Assembly: GCF_020080835.1 (NCBI RefSeq)
Contig: NC_058166.1
Span: 16,889,043-16,953,042 of the forward strand
Direction of reading: 5' to 3'
DNA: 64,000 bases
DNA from: Cotesia glomerata
Taxonomy: Eukaryota; Arthropoda; Insecta; Hymenoptera; Braconidae
Shown here: positions 10,800 through 23,673 of the stretch, in pieces
How the letters are laid out: each line of letters opens with the position of its first letter
Position numbering within the stretch: position 1 is the first letter of the stretch
The notes under the pieces: model-generated
Told to the model about the DNA's origin: nothing
The model's input: the letters and a program-made list of their open reading frames with translations, nothing else
The model's database searches: none
Translations under genes and position numbers: made by a program

Positions 10800-11376
10800 A
10801 AAAAAAATTTAACTTGATTTAAGAGCAAGAATCTTGAACCAAAAACACCATCTTGAAGAAATAGTATATTACACATCTAGGGCAGTAAAATAAGAAATGT
10901 CTCAGATCACATGTAATTGTTGTCCGAGGCGAAGCCGAGGTCAATAAACATGTGATCTAAGCCTTTCTTATTTACTGCCCGTGGTGTGTATACTATTTTT
11001 CTCCTCGACGGAGGCGGAAAGCGGCATTTTCGTTTAGCGCAGCGGGAGGAAAATTGACGCTTTCCGCCCGGAGGTGAGAAAAAGAATATTCTCACCACGG
11101 GCAGGAAATAAGAAAGCCTCAGATCACATGTTTGTCGACCTCGGCTTCGCCTCGGTCAACAATTACATGTAATCTGAGACATTTCTTATTTTCCTGCCCT
11201 AGGTAAGAAAAATACTATTCTTGAGTCGAGAGGAAAAATTTTTGAGAAGATTATAATTCTTCATTTAAGAGAATTTTCTTAATCTAAGAATTTTTCTGGA
11301 CTCAAAAATTTCATTTTCTTCAAAATAGTGTTCTTGATTCAAGATTCTTGCTCTTGAGTCAAACTAAATTTTTTAT
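10800..11376. mobile_element. Family O inverted-repeat element, interrupted by N1
   Basis: The left end (AACTTGATTTAAGAGCAAGA, then ATCTTGAACC) matches the reverse complement of the right end (GGTTCAAGATT-type, TCTTGCTCTTGAGTCAAACT) over about 60 bases. The interior is broken by the compound hairpin at 10861-11218. Its vocabulary of CTTGA and TTCTTG blocks resembles family A, so the two may be related. Confidence 0.6.
10861..11218. mobile_element. Compound hairpin element N1
   Basis: Two inverted N units (10861-10998 and about 11095-11218) flank a GC-rich central hairpin. Each unit pairs AAATGTCTCAGATCACATGT with ACATGTGATCT-type arms around a loop holding CCGAGGCGAAGCCGAGG. The centre has GGCGGAAAGCG and CGCTTTCCGCC as a perfect 11-bp inverted pair. 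The outer ends are ATAGTAT and ATACTAT. A single N unit lies at 36205-36338. GC content is far above the surroundings. There is no coding evidence: a 63-residue minus frame across it is a by-product. Confidence 0.75.
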
Positions 11377-11427
11377 CAATGAGGGTATTTAGAAATGATT
11401 GGAATTGGCGCGAGAATTGATACTCAT

Positions 11428-12128
11428 ACACAGAAAAAAAAGTTCACTTGAGCAAAGAAAATATTTTTCTCCCTAATTATTTTCTTGAGCGAAAAAAAAA
11501 ATTTTTTTTGACACAAGAAATTTCACTTGTTCCAACAAAATTAATTCTCTTGTTTTAAGAAATACGTATTTTGATCCAAGAAAATATTTAAGTCAAGAAA
11601 ATATTGTTGTTTTGAGAAAATTCAGCCTCTTGCTCCAAAAAATTTAGTTCTTGATAGAAGTAAATTTTCTTGCCTTGAGAAAATTTCTCTCTTGCTCCAA
11701 AAAATTAAATATAAAGATAGAAGTAAATTTTCATTAATATTTTTATTGATTAATATGCCAAATGGGAAGATCTAATAATATTTAATCATTTTTTTTCATT
11801 CAATATGTATAATTGCACGATAAAATAATATAAAATGGGTATCAAATATTCTCGAGAAAAATTTTCTCTAGGTGAGAAAATTTTTTTCTCAGCTGAAGTA
11901 GGTAGCGCTGCTTCCCTAAAGTATCTAAAAATTGTGATCAAATACAAAAATTTATTGTATCAAGTATTTATGATAATTTGAATTAAGAAAAAATGACTTC
12001 CACCAAGAATATAATTTCAAGAAAAATTTTTACTTCGGCCAACATAACTTTGGTCTTCCTTTAGGCACCCGTGAATTTTCTTGAGCTAAGAATTTTGTTC
12101 TTCAGTCAAGAAATTTTTTTTTCTGTGT
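11428..12128 (+). mobile_element. Family A miniature element, copy 1
   Basis: A ~700-bp element beginning ACACAGAAAAAAAAGTTCAC and ending AAGAAATTTTTTTTTCTGTGT-like, so the ends form an imperfect ACACAGAAA inverted pair. The body repeats TTTTCTTGA and TTTCTCTCTTGCTCC blocks. A landmark, AGGTAGCGCTGCTTCCC, sits at about 11907 (changed from AGGTGGCGCTGC of other copies). It encodes no protein. Confidence 0.8.
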
Positions 12129-12149
12129 ATCAGCAGACATTTGATCATT

Positions 12150-12440
12150 TTTTTGGTTTTATTTAAAAAATTTTTTAGAAGTGAAAATATATTTTTAAAA
12201 ATAATTTTGATTGTTTTTTTTTTAATTATTTATGGAATTTTTTTTATTATTAAAAACAATAAATAAAATATCTGATAATAATTATGATAAAATTGTTGAG
12301 AAAAAAAATTCATGAAGAAATTTTTAATGCAAATTCTTGAAGATTTTTTTTTTTTTAAATAATAAAATTTATCAAATGTCTGCTAATTTTAATTTAAAAT
12401 TTTTGAGAAAAAACATTAAATTAATTTCTATGATCATTTC
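12150..12440. repeat. Family M palindromic repeat remnant
   Basis: AT-rich units with CAGACATTTGATCATTTTTT and AAATGTCTGCTAATTTTAA ends, part of the dispersed M family. Confidence 0.5.
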
Positions 12441-13204
12441 TAAGTACTCTTAAAAATATCAGTGGTATAAAGGTTCCCATTGTCTTCTTTAAGAGCTAGA
12501 AAATAATTAAACATTAATAAATCTAAAAGTTTACAACTTTTACACACAAAAAAAAAAAGTATCGAAATACTTATAAAAGGATCTAGGTATAGGCATAGTA
12601 TTTGACTCATCATTCAAAAACAAGAACTCATAAAATAAGTAGTAAAAAAATTGGTTCCCCGAAAACTACTTTTAATCCAAACAAATTTATTTTAATATTT
12701 ATTACCGGAAATTTGAAAATTTTCCTACAATATTTTATTTAACTAATATAATAGCGCTTTGATTTACAATTTATTAGAGCGCAGTAATAATTATCAATGA
12801 AAGTGAGAAAAATCTGGAGCTATTAATTGAAATACAGCGATATATATATTTATATGTATATATATATTAGTGTGAATTTTAATTAAAATTTCAGTAATAA
12901 TAATTACTGTTAATGTTAAGCATTGAATATATTTCGGTCCATAATATTTGTACTTAACGTGATGAAAATTCTCCCGACTGTTCGCATTACAATCCATTAG
13001 CCCAACGCCCACCAGTAATTTACGACTAGTAAAAATTACTCTAACAAGAACATGCTCTCATTTATATACTTATAGTTTATAGTTGATTTATTTGATATTT
13101 CATTGCAGCTAAATTGTGTATGTAGGTATGTAAAATTATTATTACTATCATTCTTTATTAACTTTTTTAATAATGATTTCAAAAATTTTCTTATTATTAT
13201 TATT
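12441..13204. other. Intron stretch without recognised elements
   Basis: Moderately AT-rich unique DNA with short TATA runs near 12840-12865. A short minus-strand frame (12794-13012) has no recognisable protein features. Confidence 0.5.
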
Positions 13205-14372
13205 ATCTATATTATTAAGAGAATAAGCAAAATTTTGTCTCCAGGATAGTCATATGATAAAATCAGTAATTTTAATGAAATTTAGTGTCATTGTAAAGGT
13301 CTTGGCTTAAATTTGTGCATTTTCAAGGTTTCATATCATTCTCACCAATAGTCAATTTATTATGATAAGTATTTAGGCTGCATTCGAAAATCCTCTATTT
13401 CTAGATACATAATTAAGAAATGACCTTGTATCTTGTGAGCTATTGACATTTTTAAGGATACAAGCTCATCCTGATGTTACACTCATCGAGTCCTTTCATT
13501 TGAGTACCCACATCAATTTTTCATATATTTTATATATTTATATATATGTATATATGAAAAATATATCAAAAATGCATGTGGGTACTCAAATGAAAGCTCT
13601 CGATGAGTGTAACGTAGGGATGAGCTTATATCTTTAAAAAGGTCAATATTTAATAAAGTACAGTGCAATTTTACAAATATCTTGTGAAACATTGACGTTT
13701 TTCAAGATATAAGCTCATCCCAACATTGCACTCATCAAGACCTTTCATTTGAGTACCCACATCAATTTTTCATATATTTATATATTATATATATCTGTAT
13801 ATATGAAAAATATATCAAAAATTCATGTGGGTACTCAAATGAAAGCTCTTGATGAGTGTAACATCGGGATGAGCTTATATTTTTAAAAATGTGAATAATA
13901 AAGCAATGACGTTGTACTTTGTTCATTGATGATATTTTTAACGATATAAGCTCATCCTGGAGTTACAATCATCGAGACCTTTCATTTGAGTACCCACATC
14001 AATTTTTCATATATTTTATATATATTATATATATGTATATATGAAAAATATATCAAAAATTCATGTGGGTACTCAAATGAAAGCTCTTGATGAGTGTAAC
14101 ATCGGAATGAGCTTATATCTTTAAAAACGTCAATATTTAAAAAAGTAGCGTTCAACTTAACAAATATCTTGTGAAATATTGACATTTTTCAAGATATAAG
14201 CTCATCTCGATGTTAGACTCATCGAAACCTTTCGTTTAAGCATCCACATCAATTTTTCATATATTTATATATATTATATATAGGTATATATGAAAAATAT
14301 ATCAAAAATGCATGTAGGTACTCAAATGAAAGCTCTCAATGAGTATAACATCGGGATGAGCATATATCTTAT
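13205..14372 (-). mobile_element. Family D hairpin array, copy 1 (four units)
   Basis: After a terminal region (AAAATTTTGTCTCCAGGATA and AGGTTTCATATCATTCTCAC), four ~190-bp units follow at about 13455, 13690, 13930 and 14190. In each, AGCTCATCC...GAGTACCCACAT pairs with ATGTGGGTACTCAAATGAAA...GGATGAGCTTATAT around a TA-rich loop. One arm always carries an extra GATATAT...AAATGCA stretch, and its position shows this copy is inverted relative to the copies at 15355 and 60300. The AGCAACCTTGCAG end is missing. Short frames here come from the repeat. Confidence 0.8.
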
Positions 14373-15260
14373 AAAATTTTTACAAAAAATTTGAAATTTT
14401 CAAATTACTAGTAATTGTGTTTTTAAATTTTTTATGAAATTGAAAAAAAACTTTCTATACTAATATTTGTGTTAAAAAAAATTTTAGTTTTCGATCTTAA
14501 CCATTAAAAAACAAAGTATTAATGATGAATGAAAAAAACTACAGAGTTATTTGTACTTAAAAAATGTGAGCCAATAGGTTTCGACCACCCACAGCGAAAC
14601 GGAGTGATGGACCCAAAAGGAATCTTTAAGCATCTATTTACACAGTAAATTACAATATTTATCCATCCTAAAACCAATGACTTAATAATAACTATTTATA
14701 AATAACAAATAAACGACTAGGTAAATGATGATCTGAATAAAATACGCGTTAGTAATACAATATTAATAACATTACCATACAACCAGTACATTAATATATT
14801 ATAATACAAAATACTAGTACAAGTAAGTAAGTAAGTGTAGAGCATGAGTGACGTTAAGGTTATTAATCATCACGTAGATTGTATATATAAAAAAAACGCG
14901 AGAGCACACCGTGGTATGGGAAATATTGACGACTGTAATAGAAATGATCCAATGAAAATGAACTCCAGTACCACGTGATATATTAAACACACATTAAACA
15001 TCACACATGGAGTTTAGTTTCTCTATTCCTCTCTACTCATCCGGTCATATTATGTCGCACAATAAACTTAACTTGTCGTCATATCACTCAAGGTGAATTT
15101 TAAAACATCGCAACGATCACAGTTTTTTTTTTATTCCTCTCAATCTCAATACAATCTATTTATTTATTTATTTATCAGTACTGTTTTTTATTTTTTTTAT
15201 TTCTCACTTTTAGTGACTTTTTATCTCAGTAGCTTCATATTTTATCAAGCTCCAAATTTT

Positions 15261-15262
<2 letters not shown>
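14373..15262. other. Intron stretch, unique, no gene seen
   Basis: Between two D elements of opposite orientation. It is of mixed composition, with a slightly GC-richer part at 14820-15090 that could be regulatory. It ends in a 37-base T run at 15263-15299. Confidence 0.5.

Positions 15263-15299
<37 letters not shown>
15263..15299. repeat. Poly(T) run
   Basis: Thirty-seven consecutive T, followed by CAGAATCC. It could be the tail of a minus-strand retroposon, but no body with pol III boxes is recognisable beside it. Confidence 0.8.
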
Positions 15300-15354
15300 C
15301 AGAATCCAGATCCAGATAAAATAAATTTATTTTAAATAATAATAATAATGATAA

Positions 15355-16170
15355 CTAGCAACCTTGCAGTCACTATGTGACTGCCGTGATTTCTAAACTA
15401 TAAAAAATTAAAATTTTGCTTCATTAAATAATGACTTTTATTAAATTACACGGTACTTTCTTAACTATTGACCTTTTTAAAGATATAATCTCATCCCGAT
15501 GTTGCACTCATAAAGAGCTTTAATTTGAGTACCCACATGCATTTTTGATATATTTGTCATATATATATATATATATATATAAATATATAAAATATATGAA
15601 AAGTTGATGTAGGTACTTATATGAAAGGTCTCGATGGGTGTAATGTCAGAATGAGTTTATATCTTTAAAAATGTCAATATTTCACAAGGTATTTGTTAAA
15701 GTACACTGTACTTTCTTAACTATTGACATTTTTAAAGATATAAACTCATCCCGATATTACACTCATCAAGAGCTTTCATTTGAGTACTCACCAGCATTTT
15801 TGATATATTTTTCATATATACATATATGTGATATATATAAATATATAAAATATATGAAAAATTGATGTGGGTACTCAAATGAAAGGTCTCAATGAGAATA
15901 ACACCAGGATGAGCTTATATCTTTAAAAATGTCAATATTTCACAAGATACAAGGTCATTTCTCAATTATGTATCTAGAAATAGAGTATTTTCAAATGGAG
16001 CCTAAATACTTATTATAATAAATTTCCTATCGGTGAGAATGATATGAAACCTTGAAAAGGCACAAATCCAAGTCAAGACTTTTTCAATGACACTAAATTT
16101 TACTAAAAAAACCGATTTTATCATATAACTATCCTAGAAACAAAATTTTTCTTATTTTCTTAATATAGAT
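15355..16170 (+). mobile_element. Family D element, copy 2 (two hairpins, both ends)
   Basis: It starts AGCAACCTTGCAGTCACTAT with the palindrome CAGTCACTATGTGACTG, then two ~190-bp hairpin units (about 15480-15670 and 15730-15925), then the terminal region AAACCTTGAAAAGGCACAAA ending near TTTCTTATTTTCTTAATATA. The order is the reverse of copy 1. It gives the clearest view of a complete D element. Confidence 0.8.
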
Positions 16171-16530
16171 AATTACATCTAAAATTGATTTAATATAAAA
16201 AAAAAATGATTAAATAATTAATTAATTCTAACTAAAAAATAAAATACAAAATAAAATTTTACAAAAATAAACCTAGTAGTTACAATGATTAAGAGGGTCG
16301 TTGAATTCCACTTGAATGACGCATCCAATAGCACTCAACATACCTATTGCCAATAAAAAAAAAATATTCAATATTTATAAATACAATTATAATTTATAAT
16401 AAATAATAACTAAGGCTTGCATTAAAAATTATGAATTAAATAAAATAAACATTGATAAATGAAAGTATCAATTAAAAGAATATAAAAAAAACATCGGTAA
16501 CAATAACATTATAAAAAAGTAATTAGGTGA
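16171..16530. other. AT-rich intron stretch
   Basis: No gene, hairpin or motif is seen. Confidence 0.5.
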
Positions 16531-16975
16531 TATAAGTTTGTCATGTTGTAAATAATGCAATTAAATGCCCAATAGAGTCTGGTGTCGCGTGGACCGCGCA
16601 GCGTGTGCGCAGTATGCTTGATACAAATGAAAAGTATATTACGTATGTATGTGTATGTAAAGGTATTATATTATAGAGCGTAGAGAGAGTGGAGAGCGGA
16701 TAGTTACATATGTATGTGAGTTGAGAGAAGCACATTGCCGCGCATAGCACACACGACGTCGATGCGCGTGTCAGTCGAGCGCTGCGCTGTTGCCACTTCC
16801 TCTATTTGCGCCTGACCCGTGGATGCTCAGCTGGGTGCACGCTGAGGTTCTCAAATCAAAATCTTATTGACCTCATCTTCATCTCAGCTTAATGCTATTT
16901 CATTCAAATTATCTTACTGATAATTACTCTACTATTTAACCTCATCTTCATCTTCATCTTCATCTTCATCTTGAT
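16531..16975. promoter_or_regulatory. Candidate regulatory island 1
   Basis: A GC-richer, non-repetitive block with GTCGCGTGGACCGCGCAGCG, GAGAG-type sites (16681-16700, GAGA-factor-like) and a (CATCTT)n run at 16940-16972. The composition contrast with the flanking DNA suggests selection or low repeat tolerance. It could be an enhancer. No protein is supported. Confidence 0.3.
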
Positions 16976-17214
16976 CAGTATCTGGTATTTAAAAAATTTC
17001 TTTAAATATATTTTATAATCTCAAAGTATTTTTAAATTTATTTTTAATAATTTTGCAAACATTAATTAAATTTAAATAATAATTAAATTTAATTCAATTT
17101 TTAGGGTGAGAAAAAATTATGATATTTTTCTTGTTTTTTTTTTTTTTTTTTTTTTTGGAGTACCAAAAATTAACTGGACAGTGGGTCCAGGTATAAATTA
17201 TGTACTTGGTAGTG

Positions 17215-19095
17215 TATATATGATACAGAAGTTGGATGACAACTGTCAATTTTTTTAAATTCTTATCAATGAATAAATGTAGAAAAAATTTAATAATTTT
17301 TTAAGTTTTCTTGAAAAGTAAATCATGTCTAAAAAATTATTTTTAAAAAAATTCAAAATTTTTTAGAGCTTCTAAAGAAGTTTAATAAATTTTTTAACTA
17401 TAATTTATTAGTTAAAAAATTATCAAATGTCTTTCAATTTCAGTATCATTCTTATAATAACAAAAATACTCTGAAAAATTTCTAATAATTTTTTTAAATT
17501 TTCCTATATGAAATTTTTTTCATAACAATTTAATTATTGTAAAATTGTAGAAAAATTATCAAATGTCTTTCAATTTCAGTATCATTCTTATAATAATCAA
17601 AATACTTTTAAAAAATACTACTAATAATTTTTTTTTAATTTTCACATGTGAAATTTTTAAATTAAATTTTTTTCATAACAATCTAATTACTGTAAAATTG
17701 TAAAAAAATTTTTTTAATGTCTGTCAACTTCAGTGTCACATATATATGACATAGAAGTCAGCTGACAACTGTCAATTTTTAAAATTCTTATTACAAATCA
17801 ATTACAATAATAAAAATACTTATGAAAATTTTTTTTCATTTTCCTATGCGGAATTTTTAAATTAAATTTTTTTCATAATAATGTCATAGCTGTAAAATTG
17901 TAAAAATTTTTTTTCTATCTGTCATATAAATAATACAGAAATTATCTGACGACTGACAATTTTTTAAATAATTACAATAATAAAAAAAATACTTAAAAAA
18001 AAATTTTTTTTTAATTTTCCTGTGGAAATTTCAAATTAAATTTTTTTTACAACAATTTAATTACTGTAAAATTGTAAAAAAATTTTTTTAATGTCTGTCA
18101 ATATCAGTGTCACATTTATATGGCACAAAAGTTAGCTGACAATTGTTAATTTTTAAAATTCTTATTGCTAATCAATTACAATAATAAATATACTTAAAAA
18201 AAATTTTTTTTCAATTTTCCTACGTGGAATTTTTAAATTAAATTTTTTTCATTATAATTTAATTGCTGTCAAATGGTAAAAAAATTTTTTTCTGTCACAT
18301 ATATATATGATACATAATTTTTCTGACTGACAATTTTTAAAATTTTTACAGTAACAAAAATACTTGGAAAAAATTTTTTTTTAATTTTCCTATCTAGAAT
18401 TTTTAAATTAAACTTTTTTCATAATAATATAGCTGTAAAATTGTCATAAAATTTTTTTCTGTCTCATATATATTTATATGATACAGAATTTATCTGACTG
18501 ACAATTTTTCAAATTTTTACAACAATAAAAACACTTGAAAAAAATTTTTTTTATTTTTTTATGTGGAATTTTTAAATTAAATTTTTTTTCATAACAATTT
18601 AATTACTGTAAAATTGTAAAAAAATTTTTTTTCTGTCTATCATATACATATGATACAGAAGATATCTGACTGACAATTTTTTAAATAATTACAATTATAA
18701 AAATCCTGAAAAAAATTTTTTAAATTTTTCTATGTGGAATTTTTAAATGAAATTTTTTTTCATAACAATTTAATCAATTAAATAATTAATATTTAATTAA
18801 TTAATATTAAATTGGTTAAAAAAATATTAATATAATTAATATGTAATTAATTAATATAAAATTGGTAAAAAAAATTTTTTATGTCTGTCATATATACGAT
18901 ACAGAAGTTATCTGACAACTAACAATTTTTTAAATAATTACAATAATAAAACTCCTTTAAAAAAAATTTTTTTTTTAATTTTAACATTGGAATTTTTAAA
19001 TGAATTTTTTTTTTCATAATAATATACCTGTAAAATATTAAAAAATTTTTTTTAACGTTAGCTAACTTCAGTGTGACATATATATTACATAAGTG
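17215..19095. repeat. Family M tandem array, ~172-190-bp units
   Basis: The motif CTGACAACTGTCAATTTTT or a close variant recurs near 17229, 17760, 17946, 18135, 18322, 18494, 18666 and 18911, giving steps of about 186, 189, 187, 172, 172 and 245. Each unit also has AATGTCTGTCAACTTCAGTG at the other end, so units are weakly palindromic. The last step is lengthened by an ATTAATTAA expansion. This is satellite-like, non-coding DNA. Confidence 0.8.
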
Positions 19096-19840
19096 GATCA
19101 AATGCAATGTATGCAGATTGAATAGTTGTTGATTATTGCTTGGAGATATTTAATTGGGAACCACTGGTAACAGGAGGCAGCTGAACGGACAAAGAGCGAA
19201 CGGTTATTGCAGGATGACAGCGTAGAGACTGGAGCTGCTGGCGGTACGCCACCTTCTCCTTAGTCTCCTGCCATCGCCTGTTTACCATCCCCTTACTTGC
19301 TCTTTCTTCTTCTTGGAGTCGAATATAAGCATAAGTATAAGTATGTACATGTATATGAAGTAGAGAAGAGCAATATAAGTAAGAGAGAAGAAAGAATAGA
19401 ATATTGGAGCTTCGGCATTTACATTCTTCCTCCTCTTCCAGTCTGTCTTCTCTGGATAATATAATATAATATATAATAGCAGATATACAGGACTGAATAC
19501 ACATATTTCTGCAGGACTATAAACTGCCACCACACATACACACCCCGAAGTTATGTGTTATACCTGAGTCGTATCGGAGTGGAGCGTGCTAACTTCCATT
19601 CTCATTCGGCATTTTATTATTTGTATTCTTCTTACTTATACTTGTATTTTGCTCTCTCTCTCTATGTATCGTAGTCGAGTTTATGTTGCATCCAGTGGAT
19701 GTATGGCCACTGACAATCCTGACGGTACCTGTGTGAGAACTTAGCACAGGTATATGTATTGTAAACAGAACATTTCTAATATGAAGATATTCTGTCATTT
19801 GCTTCACTCTCATCATCTAAGCCTGCTGTGTACTGATGGT
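19096..19840. promoter_or_regulatory. Candidate regulatory island 2
   Basis: A higher-complexity block of about 700 bases with no repeat relatives in the window. Minus-strand frames of 83-123 codons run through it but show no domain, signal peptide or splice logic, so coding is not supported. It is a possible enhancer or unannotated non-coding exon. Confidence 0.3.
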
Positions 19841-20137
19841 AACTTTCCTTGAAATTTTTAAGATTTTTTTTACGGTTCATTTTTTTGGCTGGGGTACGGA
19901 AAAATTTTATTTAAGGAAATTTTTTTTTCATAGTTAAAATTATTTAATTCATTATTTTTTAAGTTTGAAATTTTATTGTCTTAATTTTGAAAAAGTACTT
20001 AGGAATTTGATTAAATTTTTTTAAATAAAAATTATTAAAAATTCTATGAATTTAGTTAAAAAATAATATGTTTTATTTTTTTTTAATTAATAGAAACAGT
20101 TTAGTCTAAAATAAGAAAAAATTTATTTCAATTTTAC
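19841..20137. other. AT-rich intron stretch
   Basis: No feature seen. Confidence 0.5.
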
Positions 20138-21195
20138 TAACAACCTTGCAGTCACTATGTGACTTGTGAACTATGAAAAATTGAAATTTTTCTTTATTAA
20201 ATAATGAATTTTGTTAAATTGCACTGTACTTTCTTGAATATTGATGTTTTTAACGATATAAGCTCATCTCGATGTTACACTCATCAAGAACTTTCATTTG
20301 AGTACCCACACGCATTTTTTATATATTTTTCATATATGCATATATGTAAATATATAAAATATATGAAAAATTGATGTGGGTACTCAAATGAAAGCTCTCG
20401 ATGAGTGTAACATCATGATGAGCTTATGTCTTTAAAAATGTCAATAGCTCTCAAGATAAAAGGTAATTTCTTAATTATTAATATTTTTAAAGATGTAAGC
20501 TCATCCTGATGTTATACTCATCAAGAGCTTTCATTTGAGTACCCACATGCATTTTTGATATATTTTTCATATATACATATATGTAATATATATAAATATA
20601 TGAAAAATTGATGTAGGTACTCAAATGAAAGCTCTTGATGAGTGTAACATCGGGATGAGCTTATATCTTTAAAAATGTCAATATTTTACAAGATATTTGT
20701 TAAATTGCATTGTACTTTCTTAAATATTGACGTTTTTAAACATATAAGCTCATCCCGATGTTACTCTCATCAAGAGCTTTCATTTGAGTACCCACATGCA
20801 TTTTTGATATATTTTTCATACATATATTTATATAATATATATATAAACATATCAAATATATGAAAAATTGATGTGGGTACTCAAATTAAAGGTCTCGATG
20901 AGTGTAACATTAGGATGAGCTTATATCTTTAAAAATGTCGATAGTTTACAAGATACAATGTCATTTCTTAACTATTGGTGTTTTTAAAGGTACAAGCTCA
21001 TCCTGATGTTACACTCATCAAGAGCTTTCATATGAGTACCCACATCAATTTTTTATATATTTTATCTATTATATATATGTATATATGAAAAATATGTCAA
21101 AAATGCATGTGGGTACTCAAATGACAGCTCTCGATGAGTGAAAAATCAGGGTGAGCTTATATCTTTAAAAACGTCGTTAGTTGACAAGATCAATT
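20138..21195 (+). mobile_element. Family D element, copy 3 (four hairpins)
   Basis: It begins ACAACCTTGCAGTCACTATG and carries four hairpin units at about 20254-20430, 20490-20670, 20745-20935 and 20990-21170. In the last unit the arm asymmetry is reversed relative to the others. The distal terminal region seen at 16000-16170 is missing. Confidence 0.8.
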
Positions 21196-21540
21196 TTTTA
21201 ACTATTAATTTACAATAAAATTTTCTTTCAAAAACCAACCAATAGATTTTTTTCAACTACTTAAAAATCTACAATTAAATAAAAAAAAATAAGAATCAGC
21301 AAATTTTCTATTAAAAAACCAACAAACCGATTGCACAACCAGTGAATTAACTAAAACAAAAAAATCCAACCGTAAAAACAAGAGTAATTGTTTATTAGAA
21401 TAATCATTATTACCAATGACAATAAAGACAGCATTGTCACTGGAGTACGTAACTGTAATAATTAGCAAAGCAAAGTCAAAGTAACTGAAAACAAAGACGT
21501 AGAGCAGGAAAGTATGAGAATAGCAGCACACACAGCACAC
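21196..21540. other. Intron stretch, no feature
   Basis: AT-rich with a poly(A) segment. A 95-codon minus frame here is Phe/Leu/Ser-rich as expected from AT-rich DNA and is not supported as a gene. Confidence 0.5.
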
Positions 21541-21900
21541 AGCAGCGGTTTAAGTAAAGATATAGAGTAGGAGTAGGAGAGCTGATAGGATGCCATTCCG
21601 ATGCACAAGGCCGTTATTTGCTGATTCTTTCGGTCGCGAAACTAAACGTCACTGTTACTGTGTGCGTTACAATGTGTGGTGTGTATAGTACGACAGCTGA
21701 CATCTGATGTGCGCGGGTCAGACAGTACATACAAGCGACAGCTATACTAATCGCCTCGCAAACATCGCCACGGTTCTCAATTCTCAATTTCCCTATCAGC
21801 TATTGTTCATCTCAATAATATCAAGCCTACTATCTGTGTCTCCTTCGTCTCTGCTCTTCTGCTGGACCGAATTTTAATTCTAATTCTTCCCTAGTGTCCT
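21541..21900. promoter_or_regulatory. Candidate regulatory island 3
   Basis: A balanced-composition block containing AGGATGCCATTCCGATGC, TTTCGGTCGCGAAAC and GCGCGGGTCAGACAG. It is non-repetitive within the window. A possible cis-regulatory module. Confidence 0.3.
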
Positions 21901-21979
21901 AAAATAATAAAAATTAAAATAATTATTTATAAAATTATTTACAATTTTTTTAATTAAAAAAAAAAAAAAAAAATAATTC

Positions 21980-22380
21980 ACTTAAATTTTTTCAAAGCGA
22001 CGCGACAGATTGTATTGGATGTAATGTAATGCGTGAATTAATGTACTTACACAGTATGTACTCATACTTGGAGCGAACAGATGTGCGTGACTGGAAGGAT
22101 GGATACTATACAACACCGTGAAGGTGTTTGGTGTGTATACGCACATGACAAGCCTCCAGTCGGCACACACACCCAATATCTACGTAGCAGTAGCTTTTAC
22201 GCTCTTATGTTATATTACTCAGACTCGGTATCAGTAATAGATACATACATACATACATACATACATACATACATACATTTATATGTACATGTAGATGGTA
22301 TGGTCTCAACCCACGGCGCCATAGGATCCCCTCATAGGCGACAGAGGTTCTCAAGTCTCTGTAAATAAACAACTTATACA
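21980..22380. promoter_or_regulatory. Candidate regulatory island 4 with (CATA)n
   Basis: A non-repetitive block interrupted by a pure (CATA)n tract at 22241-22277. Short frames on both strands have no protein features. Confidence 0.3.
22241..22277. repeat. (CATA)n microsatellite
   Basis: Nine tandem CATA units. Confidence 0.95.
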
Positions 22381-22700
22381 TATACTTATTATAATATTAC
22401 ATTATACATTATTGTTGTTATTGCTATTGCTATTATACTTATATCTGTTCCGATGGTGATATAAGCAATACCAATTCGCAGAGCTTCATGACTAGTCACT
22501 TTTATTTATTTAATTGTGCACAGTCACTTATAGAACATCAATATTAACAACTAAATTCGACGTAGATGTTGTATTGGCTCTTCCTTGTAGTGCTGACTGT
22601 CACTTTAATTTACACGTGCGATTAATATGTACATGCTTATGTTATGTGTATTAACTTGTCATTTTTTTGCTGGCTTTTGGGAGGGTTTTTTGATAGGCGT

Positions 22701-23401
22701 ACACAGAAAGAAAGATTTCTTGACTGGAGAACAAAATTCTTGGCTCAAGTAAATTTTCGGTCGCCCGAAGGAAGACCGAAGTTGTCTTGGCCGAAGTAAA
22801 AATTTTTCGAGAAATTCTATTCTTGGTGGAAGTCATTTTTTCTTAATTCAAATTATCATTAATACTTGATACAAGAAATTTTTATATTTGATCAAGATTT
22901 TTAGATACTTTAGGGAAGCAGCGCCACCTACTTCAGCTGAGAAAAAAATTTTCTCATCTTGAGAAAATTTTTCTCTTGAATATTTCATACCTATTTTATA
23001 TTATTTTAGCGTGCAATTATACATATTAAATGAAAAAAAATGATGAAATATTATTTGATCTTCCCATTTGAAACATGTTAGTCAATAGAAATATTAATGA
23101 AAATTTACTATCAAGATATTTAATTTTTTGGAGCAAGAGAAAAATTTTCTCAAGACAAGAAAATTTACTTCCGTCAAGAACTTAATTTTTTGGAGCAAGA
23201 GAGAAATTTTCTCAAAACAAGAAAATTTTCTTGACTTAAATAAATTGTCTTGGATCAAGAAACGTATTTCTTGAAGCAAGGGAATTGATTTGTTGGAATA
23301 AGTGAAATTTCTTGTGTTAAAAAAAATTTTTTTTTTTCGCCCAAGTAAATAATTATGAAGAAAAATATTTTCTTGGCTCAAGTGAACCTTTCTTTCTTTC
23401 T
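22701..23401 (-). mobile_element. Family A element, copy 2
   Basis: Inverted relative to copy 1: it begins ACACAGAAAGAAAGATTTCT and ends CAAGTGAACCTTTCTTTCT. It is nearly full length (701 bp) and has the landmark AGCGCCACCT at 22920-22929, which is AGGTGGCGCT on the minus strand and matches the Drosophila-type CTCF core. A short minus frame (23094-23408) is repeat-derived. Confidence 0.85.
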
Positions 23402-23673
23402 GGTCCAAAAAATTATTTAAAAAAAATTAAATTTTTTACTTTTTTTAAATATCTAAATATCAATTTTTTTGCCATAATTTATTTATTAAAAAAATTTTTT
23501 TAATTATCAAATATCTGCTAAATTCATTTTAATAAATGATATTAAAGTTAGCAGTTACTTAACAATTTTTAATAAATAAATTTGTTCCGAAAAATTATTT
23601 CTAAAAAATTGCATTTTTCACTTTTTTAATTTTCTAGATCTCAATTTTTTTCTTATTTTCTTTGACATATTTT
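23402..23673. repeat. Family M remnant
   Basis: AT-rich units with AAAGTTAGCAGTTACTTAAC. The same sequence type continues after 24910, so element L has split one M stretch. Confidence 0.6.

Noticed and set aside
19133..19533. Overlapping 83- and 123-codon minus frames
   Set aside because: Overlapping frames on the same strand with no recognisable features in either.
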